The notes under the pieces were generated by a model. The model ran no database searches. It worked only from the letters and a program-made list of their open reading frames with translations, and was not told the DNA's origin. A DNA stretch of 64,000 nt, taken from contig OW799236.1 in the NCBI GenBank assembly GCA_941918925.1, positions 66,922,685 through 66,986,684 on the forward strand, given 5' to 3'. This document shows, piece after piece, positions 47,111 through 59,471 of the stretch; within the stretch, counting starts at the first letter, position 1; every line of letters begins with the position of its first letter. This DNA is from Phyto melanocephala (Eukaryota > Arthropoda > Insecta > Diptera > Rhinophoridae). The position numbers were made by a program, and so were the translations under genes.

Positions 47111-49346
47111 AGTTGAAACGACAACCTATACTTAACATAAATCACTTAACAGCTGACAAAATTTTTGCCAGTTAAAACGGTGTTGCCAACTTAAAGTTTT
47201 ATACCTCTATAAAGAAAATAATAAACACGTATGAACCGTATAACCATCCTACGATAATTAATCTTATTGTAAGTGAAAATTTTGAAAACGCTTTTTAAGG
47301 TTTTCTAATCGTATGCTTACATTTAAAAAAGAAGACAATGAATTCTACTCGAATATTAAATGAAATTTATACTTGTATTAAAAAAATATTAAAACATCTT
47401 TTTTGTTTTTTTTTTTGGAAAAATATTTATGTCGACCATTAAAATTGTTTTAAGAGAGAAAAAAGAAACTTGAGTGATTACTCTAAAAACGTGTTGGTGA
47501 TCATTCATTCAAGTTAAGCGTTTTAGATTTGTCTTACCTGGTCTTAAAAATACAAAGTATGTTTGTATTTAAGAATATGTGCAGTGCTTGTGCACATAGA
47601 AAACACAACATTACACGCAATCATACTTTCAAAAATGCACATCACCTACACTTTGAAAAATCGAAAAGATTTACAGACACTCATAAAATACAAAAGTAAA
47701 TTTTACGTGTTAAGCCACACAAGAGCGCTCTATCCTGCACACACACACTTGTATATATATTAGCACATTTACTGAACTAAGGGTGCCCTACAGTTTTGAA
47801 GACTTTCTTGAACTTGGAGACTAACACCGATTATCTAAATCAATTTTCAAGATTATCTAAGCTTTGCTAATAAAAATTTTATATAAAATTTGAGTTTCAA
47901 ACCCTTGATATATTTAGGTGTTAAGCGGCACCATGGAATGAGGTTATCGGTTGCACTAGCAAATGTTAAACTTTTTCACACTTATGTAAAGAAAGCAGCA
48001 TCTTTTTTAGCGAAACTGTAAACGGCGCTATTTCTCCTGGCTCATGATGAACTTTTAATGCAATAGCCATAGGCAGGGACAACAAAAGAAACATTAAACA
48101 CATTTGACTCATTTCAGTGAGTAATCTTTTCTAAAGCTTTCCTATAAAAACGACAATATTTTTTTAAAACAAAAACTTCAGGTTTTCGAAGAACATGAAA
48201 AGAAGCACATATAAACATAGTTGTATTTGTGTGAATTTTATGTTTTGTTTTTTTTTTTTTTTGTACCAACTACAACTAATAATTTAAGGTACTTTATATA
48301 TAGTTTGTGGTACTTGCAGAGGTTGAATTCTGCTTAAATTTTGGTACAGGGTTTTTTATTTCCTTAAACCACTAAATATTTTTATTTCTTCTTTTATTTT
48401 TGGAAAACAATTTTTGTGCTCCACAAATATTAGAGTTTCTGAATTATTTTTGTGTGTTGCTGTGTTTGAATTTTCTTTTTTCAAGCATAATCTGGAGCAT
48501 CTACTAAACTGTAGCTAGAACAGGTCATGTTTTAATGCCAGTATAATATAATGTACCTCTAGAAAAATATGTTTTAAAAATTTTTTTTAGGTTTTCTTTT
48601 GATTCAAATATATAAGCCACTTCTGCGAATTTTATACACAAACATTGTGGATTTGTTACATAAAGTCTAATACATTTACCCACTTTAATTATTCTTTGTT
48701 TGTTTTCAGTTTCAAATTTAATTTATTTTCCATTTACTAGTAAACAGTTTTTACTGTGGTCGTTGTTTCGGAAAGGCAGAATTTAATTCTTTAAAAGTTC
48801 TATTAATAAAAGGCTAAGTACTATACATATTGACTACTTAATACTATTAATATGTGTACTTAAAGATTCTGGATATATAAAAGTTGATATTATGGAAAAT
48901 TTTTAAAGTTTGTATCAGTTTAAATATTTTTTAAAGTTTGTATCAGTTTAAATATTTTGGTTAGAAATTGAGAGCCTATTAAATGGATTTAAGTTCAATC
49001 AAAGCTCGATAAAAAGTGAAAATGGTTGTTAGATAAAATTTATTTTGCATGGACCTGGCACTACCACTTTCTTGATCAAAAATCTACATTTTAGCAGGAA
49101 CTAAATGAGATTGTATTTGGTTGGAAAGAAATTGCTGATTTCGATTAAATTAATACATACATAAGTCAAAGTTTAGTAGGTAAGTGGGTAAGTGTGACAT
49201 ATATAAAAAGGGAATATTTTGCTATTCGGTATTTCAGTGTTACGTTTTTCAATGTAAAAAAAAAAGATTTGAAACATGTAGCAATTCCAAAAAGGATTAG
49301 TAAGGTTTGCCATATCACCATGATCACCAACTATCGAACCAACGAA
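47111..49346. other. Unassigned spacer
   Basis: AT-rich, no coding recognised. It contains one small tandem duplication (listed separately). Confidence 0.4.
48903..48958 (+). repeat. 28-bp tandem duplication
   Basis: TTAAAGTTTGTATCAGTTTA plus AATATTTT occurs twice without mismatch. This is probably a replication-slippage event. Confidence 0.9.
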
Positions 49347-49359
49347 CTAACCAATGTGT

Positions 49360-49781
49360 TACACTTAGGAAATTAACCGGTGTAATAACAGGTCATACGG
49401 AGTTGAGAACTCATCTAGCTCGCATGAGATTATCTGAGGAGACAACATGTAGAGCTTGCGAGGAAGAGGATGAGACTCTGGTACACTACCTCTGTCATTA
49501 TCCTGCGTTTGGGCATATTAGGCGCGAAAATTTTACAGTGGATACTATGCCGAACTTCGAATACCTGGGGAACTTGAACTGGAGATCCATAAGGCGTTAC
49601 ATTGAGGGGACTGGGTTCTTGGACTAGTCCGTTTTTTTTTTATGGGAAATTATGTTTATGGTTTTTGTTTGGGAATTCCGTTTTCCATATGGAGCGCACA
49701 ACATGCCAACTGGGCATAAGTGCATACCTGTCATGGGTTTGGGCTTTAATACCCCTCCTTTTCAACCTAACCTAACCTAAC
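49360..49781 (+). mobile_element. 5'-truncated R1/LOA/I-type retrotransposon with target duplication and CCTAA tail
   Basis: About 420 bp corresponding to the last third of the element at 34028-35257. Contains an uninterrupted C-terminal frame (ITGHTELRTHLARMRLSEE, then TTCRACEEEDETLVHYLCHY and PNFEYLGNLNWRS, ending at 49627) and the 3' untranslated region. It ends TTCAACCTAACCTAACCTAA. The 13-bp CTAACCAATGTGT is repeated exactly at 49347-49359 and 49782-49794. The tail is a pentanucleotide repeat instead of poly(A). The intact frame and duplication point to a fairly recent insertion. Confidence 0.85.
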
Positions 49782-49794
49782 CTAACCAATGTGT

Positions 49795-52588
49795 ACTAAT
49801 CATTGAACTACTACTAACAAAATTCGTGCTATGTGAGAAATGTGTTTCCATATAATGGTCGTCATATTTGGCCATTAAACATGGTATTCAGTTATGTCAA
49901 CCACTAGAATTTTTGAAGAGCAGAAAGAGGCAGATCAAGAGCTGCATATGTCCGCTGAATGATGTCGACATCTATATTAGACCGTACTCCTTCAAGAACG
50001 ATTAAAAATGCAAAGTTACAGTCAATGGTACACGGCACCATGCGATGATTTCCTTAGTTTTTTGGCAAAAATTAAATAGTTGAACACGGTTGATATATAG
50101 TTTTGACCCGACAATACCACTTGCCACACGGCAAGTAAAACCAACATTTTGAGAGCAAAGTTTGATAAGAAATTTATCTCATGTTTTGAAGGTAATGCGA
50201 TTTAACAGCTCTAAACTATTTTTTGTGAAGAATACGTAAAGTCTCTTGTGTACTAGAATTAGCCAGCTAAAGTTTTTCCCCTGAACGACATTAAAATTCT
50301 TAATAAAGCATGCCAAAATTAAAGCTAATAGGTGGACTAATTACGGCGAACCCATTGGCAACATTTACTTTAAATACTCTTAATAAGTAAATGGCACGCA
50401 TTCATCTATCGTTCCGAACATATCTTGCATTAACTTAAAAATTTACCAGGTATAATCTGCCCATTTGTTTCAAGTTTTATATAGAACCTGACGTTTAAAA
50501 ACTTTCAAAAATGTACAAAATATAAATATTGAAGTATACGTACACGTGGCACACTCATTTCTGCAGGTAGTTTAAATTTAAACATCAGGTGCGATAATGT
50601 AATAACATGACTGTTAGTTTGTTCTTTTCATTTTCTGTTGGAAGTCTGCAAGACTGCTGTCCAGTCTTTTTAAAGAAGCTTCGATCGAAAAGATTTTTGA
50701 CTACGTTATCAGTTCCCCTTACGAATTACTTTTGTCATCGATATATGTCTTTTTATACTCTACCAATTGAATCTAAGTCGGATCCTCCAGTGATCTCGTA
50801 TACCAGGTAGTAGAAGTATGGAGCATAGGACTAATGTGTCGACTACTATAGATGAACTCTTTACTGTCTGAGTTTATTTTGAGAACTAGTCTGTTTAAGA
50901 TTACAAAGTCTTTAGTTTAAACTATAAATGTGCCAGACAATTTTTTTGTGAGGAACAAAACATAACTTAGCCTATTTTGACATATACAGTTTTCTCGAAA
51001 TCTCAACATTGAGAAAATTAAGGTTTAAATAGAATTCTACGCACTTCTCAATGATCATCCACAAGCAGCTGATATGATCAACACTATTTATCAAAATTTG
51101 TTTCTTACAAAGAAAATATATGAATTTAAAAATATTTTTATGAGAGGTAGATATGCAGGTAAGAAATATATCTAAAAGATACGTTTACAATATTTTTCAC
51201 TCATATATTTATTAATAAGTATTTGTCGTATCGCATATTTATATTTGTTGCACAGTGGGTTTTTTTGAAAAAAAAAAAAAATGGTGATTAATATGTAATA
51301 ATTTACCAGATTTTTTTGTAAAAACATTAATAATTTTGAACAAAGCTGGAAGTAGGGTAAACTTTTAAGAGGTCTTTAACTTATATCGCAAATAAATTCT
51401 AAAGCAAATTCTCAAGAATTAAGAAGAATGGTAACATTATTTGGCAAAATATTAAAATTTGTTATCACTATTTTTTTTATTTAAAATTAAACATTTTTGA
51501 GTACTAAACCGTTTAAGTTACAAAAAAGATAATTATGCCATTTTATTTTTTATTGACCTGCCAACAAAAAAAACCAAGGATTTTTTTTTTTTGCAATAAT
51601 CCAAAACTCTTTTCTGACATTTTAAATTTAAATGGTCTTAAAGACAGCATATCTTTTAGTCTGTGAAGTTTAATTTTGTAACCTTTTATAAAACGTTAAA
51701 TATAAGTATGACTAGTCACTTTTCTTTCTTAAACATATAAAAAATAAAATAAACATTATTGGCGTTAAATTTAATAGTTCTGCTCTATTTTTTTAAATAT
51801 TTTATTTAAATTATAATTTTTTAAAATTAAAATTAAAAGACTCACGAATTCTTGTACTTCTGATATTAATTGCAAAGAATAATGTTTTTAAACACTATGA
51901 AGTAATTCTACAAGTTTATTCATTTTATTCTTTTTCGTGTAATTTATTCGAAAATTATTAGGTATAATTAATCATTTCGCCATACAAAAAACAAAAAAAC
52001 AAAACAAAAATAGGCGAACAAATGAATAATAATAGCGACCACACCACAAACTACTACTACGTTGTTCATTATGGCCTTCACCTCCGAAATATTGGTATTG
52101 TAGCATCGATGACTTAAATTAATTGAAAATAGTAGGAAAGACATACACTTTCTTCTCGATAGGTTTATTTGCAAATTTTTTTAATACAGTTTTACTTGCT
52201 TTTTTTGTGGTTCTGCTCTTTGATTGTGGTGTCATTTTTAACAGCTTTTTATGAGAAATACTTTACTTTTTTGTTCACATCTGCAATATTTATGACGTAA
52301 CGTCGTTGAATATGTGCTATGATTTATGTCATCAATTCTCACTGTTAATGGCAGGCACAAAAAAAGAATCAAGGATGAATAATGATGATGTACTGTCAGT
52401 AAAGATGAAAGTACAAAACTCTTAAGGATAAGAGGAACGGCTAGAATGACAAATTAATTACAAAAAATTTTATTGTAAGAAATTTGAAAATTGTTTTCTT
52501 GTTATTAGATACATACACTGAGATAACGAATAAATTTGAAAACAATTTATTACATCTCATTTTCTTGTAAACAGAGCACTAAATACAC
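49795..52588. other. Unassigned spacer
   Basis: AT-rich with slightly higher complexity near 49900-50060, where no family was recognised in six frames. Open frames of 60-70 codons are not supported by any motif. Confidence 0.4.
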
Positions 52589-53194
52589 CCCAACATACCA
52601 AATAGAAATAAAACTGCAATACCACTTGTGAATAATATTATGACAATAGTGGATTCACAACTGTTTCTGATCAGTTCGTATGTATGCACACAAAAACTAT
52701 GCTTCTTAAGTACATACATATGTACGGGAAATTTGTCAACAAGTGCAGTTTTATTTGTTGACAAATTTCTTTTGTGTTTTGCATTTAGTGTTCAAATTTC
52801 AAAGTGAATAGAAGTTATAATTGTGTTGTGCGAAAAAATTAATGGTTTGTAATATTATTTATAATAAAATAATTAGAAATGCCTTACAAATATAAAAAAA
52901 GGGTTAGAACAGAAACAAAAGAAGTAATTGAACTTCTTTTTAATAACAAAAAACCAAAAAATAATTACAAGGATAATCTTAAAACAATATTATTTTCGTA
53001 AGCTTATTCTACTATTACAAGCAATAGCTTATTGTAATCGTGTACATTTAAGCTTATGAATAAGGGTTCCGTTTCGATTATTCTATAATTGTTACACAAA
53101 CATTTTACAATCGATTCACAACTCTTTTACAAGCTTGCGGCTTGTGTTGGTAAGCTTATTATAATATTATTCACAAGTCATTTGGCATGTTGGG
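52589..53194. mobile_element. Candidate inverted-repeat element
   Basis: 606 bp. The left end CCCAACATACCAAAT faces the complement of CCCAACATGCCAAAT at 53194. ACTTGTGAATAATATTAT (52624-52641) faces its exact complement at 53161-53178, with about 20 extra bases between the two blocks on the left. An internal hairpin GAAATTTGTCAACAA with exact complement lies near 52728-52770. No coding and no clear target duplication. Confidence 0.5.
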
Positions 53195-54380
53195 ACTTGT
53201 TAAAGTGTGAGTGTTTAATATTAGGAAACATTATTGCGAACAGCCAATCAGAATAAAAATCATTTAAATTTTTTTAAGTGGTTTTAACAGACTTTACGCT
53301 TATTAACACAAAACAATAAAAATATTTTTTCTTCCAAATAATCAAAATACCACATTTTTTTGTGGCTCCTCATTTAAATGTTTGATTAAATTTATTTGTT
53401 TTTAAAACAGTTTCTTTTATTACAGACAGAATAATATAATTGATAAGCCTTCTTTCAAAACTCTTTGATAATTTCCTATTAAAAAACACTTAGTATTGGT
53501 AAACGTGTTGTTTTAATTAAAATGATTTATTTATTCATATAACAGACTGACAGCATGATATATTTGATGCCACATAAAACTGAAAACATTTCAAACTACA
53601 CATGCATGAACATGAACTAAAGCATCTGGCACATACACGGAGATGTGAAAGAAATAATCATTCTCACATGCTTTAATATACTGAAAATAAAATATTTCTC
53701 ACTGATGAAATATTTATTATTTAATTTTTAATTAACTAAGGATTAAATATTGAACGCGGGCTTCATTTATTTAAGAGACAGGGTAAATGGAAAGTATTTT
53801 TTTAATATGTTTAAAAAAAAATGGAGAGAATATTAAACTGAGAGTTGAAAGTGCTAAAAAATCAGTAGAAGAAATAAGGTAAGGATAATGGCTTCTAGCA
53901 GGAAAAAACAGAAAAAAAACATGTGTATCGGCGTTATAAAAGCTTATTTCTGAGTTTATAATAAAGTGGGTTAAAGTGTCCCTCCTTTTCAAGAATTTTG
54001 TCATTAATCGGCGTATAAAATTGTGCAGCCCTTACATTTTCAGAATATTGGTGTAAAATAAAACGAGGAATATTTTAAGCAACATTTTAAGCTTCTATTA
54101 TAGTTTTTCAAATATTTTGTTTTATTTTTTAACCCTTATATGCGCGACAAAAGAAAATACTTTCTATCACACTCGGGTACCTAAACATATATAGGGATTA
54201 GGTAGAACACATATATTTTCGTATTATACATACGAGAAATGGTTGTGAGTGTTGGTGATATGAATAAATTTTTAGTTGAATATACGTGTGAACGCTGAAT
54301 AAGTAAATGGCCGTTATCACTAGTTACACTGTGCAAGAAATTGACACCTTTTTTTCGTGACAAGCCCTGGCCCGCTTGAC
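53195..54380. other. Unassigned spacer
   Basis: AT-rich, no repeat or coding recognised. Confidence 0.4.
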
Positions 54381-54877
54381 ATTCTTAAATTAATTAAAAT
54401 TTGTCGACTTTTGTGAATAAAATCAAAAGTTGCTAACAGATTTTAAACATTTATGGCTTGTTTTGTTATCAGCTTCGTATTTTGTATGAAATTGCAAAAA
54501 ATTAGAAGCCTAGCTGCATTTTTTACTTTTTTATGAATTTTTAAAAAACAAAAATTTCGAAATTTCGATAAAAAAACGAATTAAAAAAAAATTATGTTTC
54601 TAAAACGACTGCGGACTTTAGAAAGAAATTTTACTTTTCTAAAAGAAAATTTCATTGCGGAATTTCGGTTTTTTAAATTTTTTCAATAAGCTAAAGCGTT
54701 TTTGAGTTACGCGAACATATGGAGTGCAACCTCCTCCATTTTCGAAATAACGGTATATCTCGAAAACCAGAGCCAATCTTAAAAAACCGCGGTCACCACT
54801 GGATTCAGCGTACCCGAATTATGTTAAAACGCCAGGTGCCCGGCTTGTCTATTTTTTCAACTAGCATAGTGTTATTA
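54381..54877 (+). repeat. Anonymous interspersed repeat, family C, copy 2
   Basis: Second copy of the repeat at 294-775. It carries a small insertion near 54612-54650 (ACTTTAGAAAGAAATTTTAC) not present in copy 1, and its end CTAGCATAGTGTTATTA matches copy 1. A 60-codon frame here (54719-54901) is not kept in copy 1. Confidence 0.7.
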
Positions 54878-55416
54878 GTGCTATTTATTCAGCAGCAATA
54901 GTATTTTATATTATATATACATACATATGTATGAAACTTAATAACCATATTTACTGATCAGCAATGCAAATATTTTATACAAAAGACTTAAAAACTATGA
55001 CATCGCCCATATCCAGTTGGCAAAAAAAAAAATATAAAACTGTACTCCAATATTTATTAAGTAGATATATGACTACTAGTAGCTATGTACGTACTAAGGA
55101 GAGAAGACTTCTTAAGTTTGTACCGGCTATTAAAAGCCAATTTGCAATGAACATTAAAAAATTATCCAATATTTACAAACTGCTCGAACCATTAAAACAT
55201 AAAACTTAAATTTTAACTGTCATATGCTAAAAAAATCTCTAATGTTTATTTAAAATACATAAATATTTGTTAGTTGATATATTAAGGCTTGCATTTGTAA
55301 CGAAAATAGCATTTAAACTTACACTAATTTAGCAAATACATAATTTTTATGCTGGCAATACTATCAACTTCATTTACAATTTTGGTGTTTACGTTACATA
55401 AAAACGAATATAAATT
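54878..55416. other. Spacer with one small unexplained frame
   Basis: The plus-strand frame 54964-55209 (81 codons; KTVLQYLLSRYM, KERRLLKFVPAIKSQFAMNI, KKLSNIYKLLEPLKHKT) is less compositionally biased than its neighbours. It could be a transposase scrap. I do not recognise it and do not call it a gene. Confidence 0.3.
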
Positions 55417-57932
55417 AATTCGGGCCTTTAGATTTTTTTTTTATTTGTACATGAAATAATTTACTTAAATCGTTGTTGCTTAGATTTTTCCGACCGTGTA
55501 TATAATTTTTCTTTTATAATTTTAAAATAATGCAAAAAAATAAATTAAAATGAAGCAACAAGACTGTTTTTCTGGCGAGTAGAAATTTTATTCGAATAAA
55601 AATAATTTTTTACTTGTTTTGATTTAATTTGCATCACTAAAAAACACAATTAATTTCACATTTTTCATTCATTTAGAAATTATTCACTATTTTACGATTT
55701 CTTCAAGTAGATGTTTAGTTCAACAAATCAACATCATTTGTTATTAATTTTAATAGATTTCACAACATTAAACCTTAGTGTAGTAGAATATTTCTACATT
55801 AAGATTTTTAAATTTAACAAAGGTATGTTGAGATTTTGTGTTTCAGCATATAAATTTGGGTTTAGCTAGAGAATGATTTGGAAATCTGTATTAAGTTTTT
55901 TGGGATATAAACGTAAGTCTTTTGTTTTTAATATTTATTGAATTTAATGTTTGCTTTTGTGTCTAATATTTTTTCGTTTATGTCCATCGAATTTTTTTTG
56001 TTCTTAATTTTTTTAATATTTTTGTTGACGTTCTCATTTTTAATATTTTACACTATCTAAATAACACCTGGAGCATAAATAACAAAGAGATTTACAACTT
56101 GAAAAAAAAAACAAATAAAATAATTGTATTATATAAATTAGTAATTAAAATTTAAACGCAAACAGCACATCTTTAGTTCATCGTCACCATCAACATGGCA
56201 CCGTAAGACCTATTTCTGACTATGCAAGTCTCTTGCGCAAGAGACTTGCGCAAGTCTTGTGTTTATTGTTAAAAGGGGTAAGGTCGGGTTAAGAGGAAGA
56301 AACTTGCTTATATTTGAGTACACACTTGCTTGTACTCGGCAAGTACGAGCAAGTTTTTATTGAGAAACCAAAAACAAAAAAGAAATGTCAAAAAATTAAA
56401 AGCAAACAAGAGTGCAATATTCGGCCGTGCCGAATCTTATATACCCTTCACAACGTGTAGTCATGCAACAACAATTGTTTATATCACCATTTGTCTCATA
56501 TAAAATACGTACATACATATAAAAAACATCTATATATATAAAACAGGATGTATGTATGTAACGTATAGACTCAAAAACGGCCGGACCGATTTTGACGAAA
56601 TTTTCAGGGAATCTAAAGGTGACACTGTGAAGTCTGATTTTTGATTTTCGGTCTGCGGGCAGAGGGGCGTGGCAAATTCGGGCCTTTAGATTTTTTTTTT
56701 ATTTGTACATGAAATAATTTACTTAAATCGTTGTTGCTTAGATTTTTCCGACCGTGTATATAATTTTTCTTTTATAATTTTAAAATAATGCAAAAAAATA
56801 AATTAAAATGAAGCAACAAGACTGTTTTTCTGGCGAGTAGAAATTTTATTCGAATAAAAATAATTTTTTACTTGTTTTGATTTAATTTGCATCACTAAGA
56901 AACACAATTAATTTCACATTTTTCATTCATTTAGAAATTATTCACTATTTTACGATTTCTTCAAGTAGATGTTTAGTTCAACAAATCAACATCATTTGTT
57001 ATTAATTTTAATAGATTTCACAACATTAAACCTTAGTGTAGTAGAATATTTCTACATTAAGATTTTTAAATTTAACAAAGGTATGTTGAGATTTTGTGTT
57101 TCAGCATATAAATTTGGGTTTAGCTAGAGAATGATTTGGAAATCTGTATTAAGTTTTTTGGGATATAAACGTAAGTCTTTTGTTTTTAATATTTATTGAA
57201 TTTAATGTTTGCTTTTGTGTCTAATATTTTTTCGTTTATGTCCATCGAATTTTTTTTGTTCTTAATTTTTTTAATATTTTTGTTGACGTTCTCATTTTTA
57301 ATATTTTACACTATCTAAATAACACCTGGAGCATAAATAACAAAGAGATTTACAACTTGAAAAAAAAAACAAATAAAATAATTGTATTATATAAATTAGT
57401 AATTAAAATTTAAACGCAAACAGCACATCTTTAGTTCATCGTCACCATCAACATGGCACCGTAAGACCCATTTCTGACTATGCAAGTCTCTTGCGCAAGA
57501 GACTTGCGCAAGTCTTGTGTTTATTGTTAAAAGGGGTAAGGTCGGGTTAAGAGGAAGAAACTTGCTTATATTTGAGTACACACTTGCTTGTACTCGGCAA
57601 GTACGAGCAAGTTTTTATTGAGAAACCAAAAACAAAAAAGAAATGTCAAAAAATTAAAAGCAAACAAGAGTGCAATATTCGGCCGTGCCGAATCTTATAT
57701 ACCCTTCACAACGTGTAGTCATGCAACAACAATTGTTTATATCACCATTTGTCTCATATAAAATACGTACATACATATAAAAAACATCTATATATATAAA
57801 ACAGGATGTATGTATGTAACGTATAGACTCAAAAACGGCCGGACCGATTTTGACGAAATTTTCAGGGAATCTAAAGGTGACACTGTGAAGTCTGATTTTT
57901 GATTTTCGGTCTGCGGGCAGAGGGGCGTGGCA
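55417..57932 (+). repeat. Recent 1258-bp tandem duplication
   Basis: 55417-56674 and 56675-57932 align without net gaps at a constant offset of 1258. I saw only two differences, one near 55640 (A/G) and one near 56211 (T/C). Each copy contains the same unique sequence, the left end of the GCAAG fold-back element, the 3' end of a DINE A and the first 145 bp of a Helitron. The junction is within CAAAATCC/CAAATTCGG, with a few bases of microhomology. It could be a real duplication or an assembly artefact. Confidence 0.9.
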
Positions 57933-58963
57933 AAATCCAATTTTCATATTGCACCACCAATGAAACATACATATATTTATTTGTTTGCTTTTTTTATTTT
58001 ATTTTAAAAGCCGTTCTTATGTTTTTTAAAACGAGATATCAAACTCTTAAATCGGTTATGTAGTTCCGAAGATATTTACAAAAAACCTATGTTAATAATG
58101 ATCCAATGTCAAAATTTTAAAACTTTGGAAATGTTGCATTAAAAAGTCCGAGTTTTCGGTTTATTTACAAAAAATATTTACAGCTCAATGAGCAAATTCA
58201 ATTGAAACTGCCCGGCAAATTAATCATATACAAATCGTTCCACACAGTAATGAATGAAAAACAAGTCGTCTATTATCCCACTGAATTTGTGAATTCATTG
58301 CAACCACCCGGGATGCCTCCGCATGTACTAACATTAAATGTTGGATCACATGTAATTCTTATTCGCAACTTAAACGCACCGAAGTTATGCAACGGAAACA
58401 GTTTAACCATCAAAAACTGTTCATCAAATTTAATCGAGGCAACAATCATCGGTGGCAGATTCAAAGGCGAAGACGTACTTATTCCACGAATTCTGATAAT
58501 TTCCAACGATTTACCATTCCAATTCAAGCGGCTCCAAATTCCCTTTGCGTCTTGCCTTTGCTATTACCATCAACAAAGCACAAGGAATCATCGACTATTG
58601 CTGGCTTAAATTTGGAAAATTCATGTTTTTCACACTGCCAGTTGTATGTGGCTTGCTCCCGAGTTGGCACTCGTTATACGTTTTTACACCAAATAAAAAA
58701 ACAAAAAACATTGTCTATCCGCTGGCTTTAAGATAAAGTAATAAATAAATAAAATTTCTTATTTGCCTTAAATACATGCGTTTCTTTTTTGATTGAGCCC
58801 ATACCTACATCATATGTAAGTTATTCTGTAAAAAACTTTATGATAGGTATTCCATGGATTTTTACTTGAAGGCCGTAAATTTCGTTAAAAGCTCAATTTA
58901 AATCGTGTGGTAATACAACACTAATGTTTGCTTAGGGCCAGCAACACGAACCGGGTCAGCTAG
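57787..58963 (+). mobile_element. Helitron with residual helicase, 1177 bp
   Basis: Begins TCTATATATATAAAACAGGA and ends CGAACCGGGTCAGCTAG, inserted between A and T within DINE A6. It retains the 3' part of the Rep/helicase gene, so it is an internal deletion of an autonomous element and not a purely non-coding one. Both ends match the copy at 44303-44936. A 145-bp piece of its 5' end is duplicated at 56529-56674. Confidence 0.9.
58170..58736 (+). pseudogene. Helitron PIF1-like helicase, C-terminal end, frameshifted
   Basis: The first frame (58170-58540) has LPGKLIIYKSFHTVM, YYPTEFVNSLQPPGMPPHVL, LNVGSHVILIRNL, LCNGNSLTI, IEATIIGGRFKGEDVLIPRI and LPFQFKRLQIPF. This is the usual order at the end of Helitron helicases. 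The last conserved motif, RLAFAITINKAQG, lies in another frame (from 58545), and LYVACSRVG in a third. Frameshifts near 58540 and 58600 therefore kill it. The Rep domain and the Walker motifs are missing. Very confident about the family. Confidence 0.9.
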
Positions 58964-59471
58964 TACATATATAAAAACATCCCATTGTAATATTATAAAT
59001 TGAGTTTACTTATGTATGTGTTAAAAAAAATAATTAAAAATAAAACAATAAAAATATAAATAATACATAAAATAAAAAAATTTTTTTGGCTCAGTCTTTA
59101 CCAGTATACCACGTTTGTATGTATGAGTTGTATGTTGTTGTTGTGAAAAACAAACGAGGTCGTGGTTTTTTGCTCATATCTCAGTTGTTTATGTATGATC
59201 TATTCCCGAATATTTCTGATATATTAATACCGGGCTTAAGAAAGTTGATTTCAACAAAATGATAATTATAGAAATTTCAAACGGAATGACAAACCCATAT
59301 ATACTTTTTTACTGTGTGAAGGGTATAATAAGTAAAAGAGAACGAAACTTGGGCAAGTTAATTGCTGAGGAGTCTGAACGTGAAAACAAGTTCAAAGGAA
59401 TATAAAAGAAAATAAAAAACTAACTTGCGCAAGAGACTTGCCTAGTCAGAAAGGGGTCTAAGAGACCATGT

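Larger units (their letters stand above)
57661..59327 (-). mobile_element. DINE-1/INE-1-like element, family A, copy A6, split by a Helitron
   Basis: 3' hairpin end at 57661 (ACAAGAGTGCAATATTCGGC), 5' end near 59327 (CTGTGTGAAGGGTATA). Its two halves, 57661-57786 and 58964-59327, rejoin to match A1 across the Helitron. Several internal deletions shorten the 5' half: the 98-codon antisense frame is destroyed and the CTGTCCGTCTG block is lost. The first 126 bp are also present at 56403-56528 through the tandem duplication. Confidence 0.8.
57451..59471. mobile_element. GCAAG-palindrome fold-back element, host of a nested DINE and Helitron
   Basis: The ends form an imperfect inverted repeat of about 47 bp. 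Left ACATGG..TAAGACCC then TTTCTGACTATGCAAGTCTC; right (59423-59471, read inward) ACATGG..TTAGACCCC then TTTCTGACTAGGCAAGTCTC. The left arm has a perfect 26-bp palindrome (GCAAGTCTCTTGC and its complement). Both arms contain further CTTGC/GCAAG words. Without the nested DINE A6 (57661-59327) only about 350 bp remain, a MITE-like size. The left arm is duplicated at 56193-56402. No coding and no clear target duplication. Confidence 0.6.

Noticed and set aside
49764..49786. CCTAA repeats as a telomere or interstitial telomeric site
   Set aside because: Only four to five units, and they sit exactly at the 3' end of a retrotransposon with a target duplication, so they belong to its tail.
58273..58527. 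84-codon minus-strand frame
   Set aside because: It is antisense to the Helitron helicase remnant, which explains the open frame.
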